From contig NC_051069.1 in the NCBI RefSeq assembly GCF_004664715.2, positions 72,996,647 through 73,060,646 of the forward strand: 64,000 nt of DNA, in the 5' to 3' direction. This stretch comes from Peromyscus leucopus (Eukaryota; Chordata; Mammalia; Rodentia; Cricetidae). Below are positions 58,797 through 64,000 of the stretch, piece after piece. Every line of letters begins with the position of its first letter. The stretch's first letter is position 1. The position numbers and the translations under genes were made by a program. Under the pieces are notes generated by a model. That model was given only the letters and a program-made list of their open reading frames with translations, made no database searches and was not told the DNA's origin.

Positions 58797-59101
58797 TGTT
58801 AGCATTCAGGCATTTACACCGGCCTGCTCTTGGGGACATAGCAGGACGCATCATCAGCAACAGCCAAGACGTGATGCCGGCACCAAGTAGAGTACTCTCC
58901 CTATGCGCATGCGCTATATCCCCTTATGGAAGGCAAGCTCTTCCTGCCCCTCTCTCTCCCTTTCCTTCTGCTCCCCCTCAGAGGTCGCCTCTGCACCTCC
59001 CCCAATAAACCTCCCACGTGAGCTTTGTTGCATGGTGTGACTTTGTGGTATCCCCTTGGCTCCAACCCGCCAAGGTTGCCTTCCACTGCTAAACTGTTAC
59101 A
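58797..59101 (+). repeat. Probable solo LTR
   Basis: Starts TGTTAGCATTCAGG and ends ACTGTTACA, 305 bp. It contains a TATA-like CTATATCC (58915), a pyrimidine-rich stretch, then AATAAA (59004-59009) followed by a G/T-rich stretch ('gctttgttgcatggtgtg'), the R-U5 layout of an LTR. The flanking bases do not give a clear duplication. Confidence 0.6.
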
Positions 59102-59104
59102 GAA

Positions 59105-59495
59105 ATCCCACAGTATGGTGATTTATCTTGAATGTCGACTTGAGTGGATTTAGGATCACCTAGGAGGCAGACTTCTGGGCACACCTGTGAGGACTTTTCC
59201 CTTCTCATTTAACTGAGGCAGGAAGACACGCCTTACCGGTGGCTGGTCCCATTCCACGGACTGGAGTCCCAGACTGAATAAAAGAGGAGAAAGTAGAACT
59301 GAGCACCAGGACTCATTACTCTCTGCTTCCGGACTAGATGCTCTGTGACTTGCTGCCTCATGGTCCTGCCGCCATGACATCCTTACCATAATGGACTGTG
59401 ACTCCTCAAACTGAGGCCAAACAAAGGGTTCTTCCTTCTTTAAGTTGCTGTTCTCAGGTATTTTGTCCCAGCAAGGCGAAAGGTAACTGACTAAG
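59105..59495 (+). repeat. Rodent Lx-type 3' repeat
   Basis: 'aatgtcgacttgagtggatt', 'ggtcccattccacggactgg', 'gactcctcaaactgaggcca' and 'taagttgctgttctcaggta' are shared with other copies of this repeat class in the window. Confidence 0.65.
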
Positions 59496-59499
59496 TCAT

Positions 59500-60400
59500 T
59501 TAGAATGCAGCCTTTCAAAAGTCAAGCTCTAGACAGACACCTCTGCTGAGTCCATGTCTCAGGGAATGTTTCCTGTTTTGGTGACTACATCACGTCCAGT
59601 TAGTTGCTCACATCAGAAACACAGGAGGTTCTAGTCTTCCTTCTTTTCCATCCTTCCTGTCCCGTCTGCCCTGCGGGTTTGTTTTCCTGCCTAGCTTCAA
59701 CTTGGTTCCTCCTTTCCAGACTACCATTGAATTTCAGAGTCGTGGATTTTTCTCCTCCTGGGCAATTTCACTTCTTGGTTAATTACCTGGCCTTTCTCCT
59801 GCCCTCCATCTCATTCCCTGTCCATTGCAAGTGCTGTCATTCTAAAATGCACATTTTTCAGCAGGATTGGTGGAAGACTTTAGATGTAGCTAGCTATCGA
59901 ACTGACCACATTTTTTCTATTCCCTATAACTTCAGTTACAGGAGATCCTCGCCCGCCATGTTGGTTTTTTGTGCACATTTTCTGCATCTCTTTCCCCCAC
60001 CTGATTACCCAGCCAGCAGCTTGTTTTCAGGTTGGTCTGTGGTAGAAGACTCACTCTTTTCCCACTGTATCTTTTATGCCTGTCAGTTACATCCTCCTTG
60101 TCTCGTCTCGTCTTGGTATTTCTCTCCCATCTCTTCTCACATGGAGAGGTATTTCATCTGCCCAGCTTTAGCTCCAGCGTGGTGTCAGAGTAAGTCATTG
60201 CTCCTGTGTCAAAAGCAGCTGTGACTCTTCACTTGGGAGTATGAGTTCAAATCTTTAAAGTTTCCCATTTGAAGTTGGGCAGTTACTGCTCTGATCAAAT
60301 GTCTGTTTTCAGAACTGAAGGGTAATGGGGATGCTGGAGAGAAATATATATGAAAATAGTTTTTCTTACACCTACAGAAATATTCATACTTGATTCATGG
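59500..60400 (+). other. Intron 3 sequence; long open frame judged non-coding
   Basis: A 206-codon open frame (59604-60224) exists, but it starts at TTG. Its Cys/Ser/Phe-rich composition reflects the pyrimidine-rich strand, and no family motif is visible. Possibly an old repeat. Confidence 0.5.
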
Positions 60401-60402
60401 CA

Positions 60403-60439
60403 CCAAAAAAAAAAAAAAAAAAAAAAAGGAAAAAAAAAC
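60403..60439 (+). repeat. Poly(A) tract
   Basis: A run of about 24 A, GG, then 8 A. Confidence 0.95.
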
Positions 60440-60544
60440 AGTTTCACATAAACATGTCTATTTAGCTTTATTTTATAAAATTATAAATTATAAAAACTGA
60501 AAAATTGTTAGACTACAGTTAAAGACACTGTTTAATAATGAGCT

Positions 60545-60960
60545 GGCTGTGTTGGTTGTTTTCTTATCAACTTGACACAAGCTAGAGTTATCTGAGAAGA
60601 GGCAACCTAGATTGAGAAAATGCCATCAGATTGGCTTGTGGACGCACTTGTGGGGCATTTTCTTGATTAATGACCAATGTGGGAGGGTGAAGCCCATTAT
60701 GGGCTGTGACATCCCTGGGCAAATGGTCCTGGGTTGTGTAAGAAAGCAGGCTGAGCAAGTCACAGAGAGCAAGCCACTAATCAGCTTTCCTCCATGGTCT
60801 CTGCTTCTTCAGTTCCTGCATCCAGGTTCCTGCCTTGAGTTCCTGCCCTGACTTCCCCTCATGAGAGACTTTAAGCTGTAAGGTGAAATAAACCCTTTCC
60901 TCTTCAATTTACTTTTGTTCACAGTGTTTTATCACAGTAATAGAGAGCAGACCAAGATAC
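60545..60960 (+). repeat. Rodent Lx-type 3' repeat (best copy)
   Basis: 'tcttatcaacttgacacaag', 'gtcctgggttgtgtaagaaa', 'gcaggctgagcaagtcac', 'gtgaaataaaccctttcctc' and 'tcacagtgttttatcacagt': a well-preserved copy of an abundant rodent repeat with an AATAAA near its 3' end. Confidence 0.7.
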
Positions 60961-61612
60961 CCAGGAAACCTCTTCCTGTTCTGAGAAGCCTTGTGTGTGT
61001 GGTGCTGGACGGCTCATGGCCAGTAGGTGGCAGCCTGTGCTTTGCAATGAGAGCTGGTCCTCTGGGCATTGTACTGGTCTGGAACTGCAGCCAAGCATTT
61101 TGTATTCCATCAGGAAGTAAAGGTTGAAGTTTTGCAGGTTTAGTGATGTAGTATTGGAAAGCTGGACACTGCTTTGTATTACAGTGAAAAGGCTGCATGA
61201 TTACAGATCAGACTATACCCAAAGCTACAGGACTATTTTGTACTCAGATGGCCAGGATGGATGGGGATTTAAAAGCATCAGTTTCTCTTTTCCTTCCCCG
61301 TTCTTTGATAGAACAGACTGAGTGCCTTGGAAATGAAAAGCAATAGAACATGTCCGTAGCAACTCATGGTGTACGAAGTGGCAGCTTTGAACCCTGTAAA
61401 CGCTGAGATCTGTTGCTGAGAAGTGTCGGATGGAGCGAGTGGACTTCTAGGGAGGCAAGGAACGAGAGAGTTGTTTATGTGACTTGGTTTGTGGGGAAGG
61501 TTGTGGTTTTTCTTCTGAAGGTCACATGCATGTATAGCATTGATGCTGTACGAGGTGTATGTGTTCAGATGAGACTGGTGTGTGCATTTTTAATTAAATT
61601 TTTTTTTTCCAG

Positions 61613-61778
61613 CCGGGCGGTGATGGCGCACGCCTTTAATCCCAGCACTCAGGAGGCAGAGCCAGGCGGATCTCTGTGAGTTCGAGGCCAGCCTGGGCTA
61701 CCAAGTGAGTCCCAGAAAAGGCGCAAAGCTACACAGAGAAACCCTGTCTCGAAAAACCAAAAAAAAAAAAAAAAAATT
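61613..61778 (+). repeat. B1 SINE
   Basis: Near-consensus B1 ('gccgggcggtgatggcgcac' ... 'ccctgtctcgaaaaacc'), flanked by an AATTTTTTTTTCC-type target duplication. Confidence 0.93.
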
Positions 61779-61784
61779 TTTTTT

Positions 61785-62924
61785 TTCCTTTAAGATACAT
61801 TTGTTAAATTAGCATGCAAAAGAACAGGTTTCTTGATGCCGTTTTCATACATACTTAGTTTTGGCTGATGGTGCTCGTCTTCCCCTCCTTTTGTGATCTC
61901 CCCAATTCTCTGCCTCTGTCTCTGCTTGTACCCTTCCCTCACCAGAGTCACTTCCACTTTCATACCACATGCATTCTATTCCTCTCCTCACCCTGGTCCC
62001 GAACACCCTACCTTCATCCCCTCAGGGAGATTTTCTGGTCCCCCCCAAATACACACATATATACACACACATGACCACTAACGCTAGGAGCTGTGCAACG
62101 CCATTCTGCACTGCTATAAATATTTCTGGGCTGTGGTTCTTAGACTGACTTTGACCCACTTACTGCAGGAACGTAGGTGAGGAAGAGAGCTTGAAGGAGT
62201 CTCCTGCCGGGACATCTGCCTTTTCTCCGTCCCAGAGGATTTTCCATTACTATATCCATTCCTTTATCCAGGTGTGGCTGCCATAGCGGCTTGGGAAAGC
62301 TAACATAAGCACTTAGTTGTTTTCTTTCTCCAAACACCACTGAAATTGTATCACCAGATGCGTTAGGATGCTGAAGTTAGGAGGGAGAAGTAGGGCAAGG
62401 GTAAGGAGAGGGAAATGTTCGTCTGCAACATGCCTGTGTTTGGGAGTCTGCAACATGCCTGTGTTTGGGAGTTGACTTTGGGCATCGGTCCTCATTGGTA
62501 GAGTGAAGAGGGAAGGTCAGGGGAACCCCACGGACTCTTCTAGACACTTTCAGGCAATCTATTGTACTTTCTTCTGTTCCCCCTCATGTGTGACTTCCTG
62601 AGAACCTTAGGCACCGTTAAAATTATTTTAAGAAGTGTCTTTCCTAGAATAGTAAGTTTCAGGCCTGAGGGATGTATGCACGGCTTTTTGATAGGTCTCA
62701 TATTTTTATCTGAATTATGATATTAATATCTTCAGCAGAGTAAATGGTCTTCTGCTACACATTCCTCCTGTGTAAAGGCTTGTCTGACTGGTAGTCATGC
62801 GTTTGGAGTTAGTGTCAGGCCTCCCCTGAAGGATGGGCAAACTGAAGCTCACTTGGCTAAAGAAAACAATTTATAAAAACATGAATTCTTCAGAGAAGTG
62901 GAGTATGTGTTGTTTGTCCTTTTG

Positions 62925-62925
<1 letters not shown>
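61785..62925 (+). other. Intron 3 sequence, nothing recognised
   Basis: Unique-looking, with a short direct repeat at 62424-62473 ('gtctgcaacatgcctgtgtt' twice, 25 bp apart). Confidence 0.5.

Positions 62926-62927
<2 letters not shown>

Positions 62928-62975
<48 letters not shown>
62928..62975 (+). repeat. (GT)n microsatellite
   Basis: About 23 uninterrupted GT units. Confidence 0.97.
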
Positions 62976-62976
<1 letters not shown>

Positions 62977-63471
62977 CTCAGTTTCTTAACGTTTTTGTTC
63001 TTTGGACAAACTGCCCTCAGAAATGAGATGAAATCTTGTTAATCCATACTTTTTTTATATTGATCCTCCCTTTTATTTACTTTTTTGACCTTTTGTCAAT
63101 TTTTATTACAAACGATGACTTTAGAATCTACTGAAATTCAAATTGTCAAAAGTGGCCACTGTGTTTTAATTTCTCAAAAACCAAGGGAGTGTTCTCCTGA
63201 CTCTGCTTCAGAACAGTAGTTCAACAACTGGCATGGAAGAGGATAAGCTCCATGTTTTATAGGGCATCAGAGCTGGAGAGAAAGGGAAGCTGTGGGTAGT
63301 CCAGAGATTTTTGGCTCAGCAGTTTTGAGGCAGAGAAGCCCCAATCTGTCCATCTCTCACAAAAGGCCACAGAAATGGGAGTTCTTAGAGGTCAGTCATT
63401 CCCAGTGCCCAGTGGCAAGTGGGTCAGCAGTCTCTTGGTATAAAAAGAATTAGAAATATAAAGAGTTGTAG

Positions 63472-63612
63472 GCCCAGGTGGTGTCACACATCTTTAGTCC
63501 CAGTACTCAAGAGGTAGAGGTAGAGGTAGAGGTGAGGCAGGCAGATCTTTATGAGTTTGAGGTCAGCCTGGTCTACATAGTAAGTTCCAGGACAGCCGGA
63601 GCTAATCAGTGG
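63472..63612 (+). repeat. B1 SINE with small internal expansion
   Basis: B1 body with 'gaggta' repeated about four times at 63510-63532, then 'cctggtctacatagtaagtt' and 'ccaggacagccggagct'. Confidence 0.85.
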
Positions 63613-63689
63613 GACCTCTCTCCATGGTGGGGGGTCAGGGGAGAGAAAAATATAAACAGTTCTAGAGCTAGAGAAGTCTTTATATTTGT

Positions 63690-63880
63690 TGTATATATTT
63701 ATATATGTCAGCTCAGTGGACAGTGTGCTTGCCTAGCAGGAGGTCCTGAATTCAGTCCTCAGCACTTCATAAACTCATCCCAGCAATGGAGGTAGAGGCA
63801 GGAGGATCAAGAGTTCAAAGTCATCCTTAGCTACTTGATGAGTTTGAGGCAAGCATGGTACACATGAACTCCTGGGGGGC
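63690..63880 (+). repeat. B4 SINE
   Basis: An ID-like head ('cagtgtgcttgcctagcagg', 'cctgaattcagtcctcagca') is fused to a B1-like part ('ggtagaggcaggaggatcaa', 'gatgagtttgaggcaagc'), the defining structure of B4. Confidence 0.85.
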
Positions 63881-63922
63881 GGGGGGGGAGAGAGAGAGAG
63901 AGAGAGGGAGGGAGGGAGGAGG

Positions 63923-63988
<66 letters not shown>
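63881..63988 (+). repeat. (GA)n/(GGA)n microsatellite
   Basis: A G run followed by GAGA, GGGA and then about 28 GA units, reaching almost to the window edge. Confidence 0.97.
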
Positions 63989-63991
<3 letters not shown>

Positions 63992-64000
63992 TTCCAATTC

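Noticed and set aside
59604..60224. 206-codon open frame in intron 3
   Set aside because: It starts at TTG, has no splice context or family motif, and its composition matches a pyrimidine-rich strand.

Overview
The window is nuclear DNA of a muroid rodent, most likely a cricetid (deer mouse, hamster or vole group). The evidence is dense B1, B3/B2, ID and B4 SINEs, mouse-like L1 with a characteristic ORF2, and a retrovirus-like element whose size and LTR length match what I recall of the Peromyscus element 'mys'. The rodent call is firm; the cricetid call is an inference.

One host protein-coding gene is visible: the 5' part of Bckdhb (branched-chain 2-oxoacid dehydrogenase, E1 beta subunit, mitochondrial), on the + strand. 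A TATA-less CpG-island promoter (about 35040-35480) drives exon 1 (CDS 35240-35429). Exon 2 is 54647-54724 and exon 3 is 56447-56515, and the gene continues beyond the right edge. All splice sites are canonical and phase-consistent, giving 112 codons plus one base in this window. About 430 bp upstream of exon 2, inside intron 1, lies a decayed copy of exon 3 with its own acceptor region (54122-54230). It is out of order, carries a stop codon and has lost its donor site. The 35 kb upstream of the promoter looks intergenic and holds no host gene. The only gene-derived sequence there is a processed Ldha pseudogene (31618-33225, - strand) with a 17-bp target-site duplication.

Layout. 0-18.7 kb: unique sequence with a solo class II LTR (231-721), a local direct duplication, scattered SINEs, a purine-rich LTR (about 7.6-8.3 kb), a URR1 hAT MITE and ancient L1. 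18.7-27.5 kb: a nested block with a rearranged L1, a GC-rich minisatellite, two retrovirus-like internal regions in opposite orientation, several LTRs and an inverted repeat. 27.5-35 kb: Lx-type repeats, ancient L1 and the Ldha pseudogene. 35-64 kb: Bckdhb with its introns. Intron 1 contains a complete minus-strand mys-like element (37966-47666). Its 3' LTR was split by a full-length 6.36-kb L1 (38095-44456), and its internal region was hit by two B1 insertions. Introns 1-3 also hold Lx repeats, MIRs, SINEs, microsatellites and two further LTRs.

The mobile elements are inactive remnants: the L1 ORFs carry frameshifts, and the retrovirus-like elements keep only a broken gag zinc-knuckle trace. 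I see no new enzymatic or defence system. The notable points are the out-of-order exon-3 copy, the dated nest of insertions, one retrovirus-like internal region found next to three different LTRs, and an L1 promoter built of 37-bp monomers.
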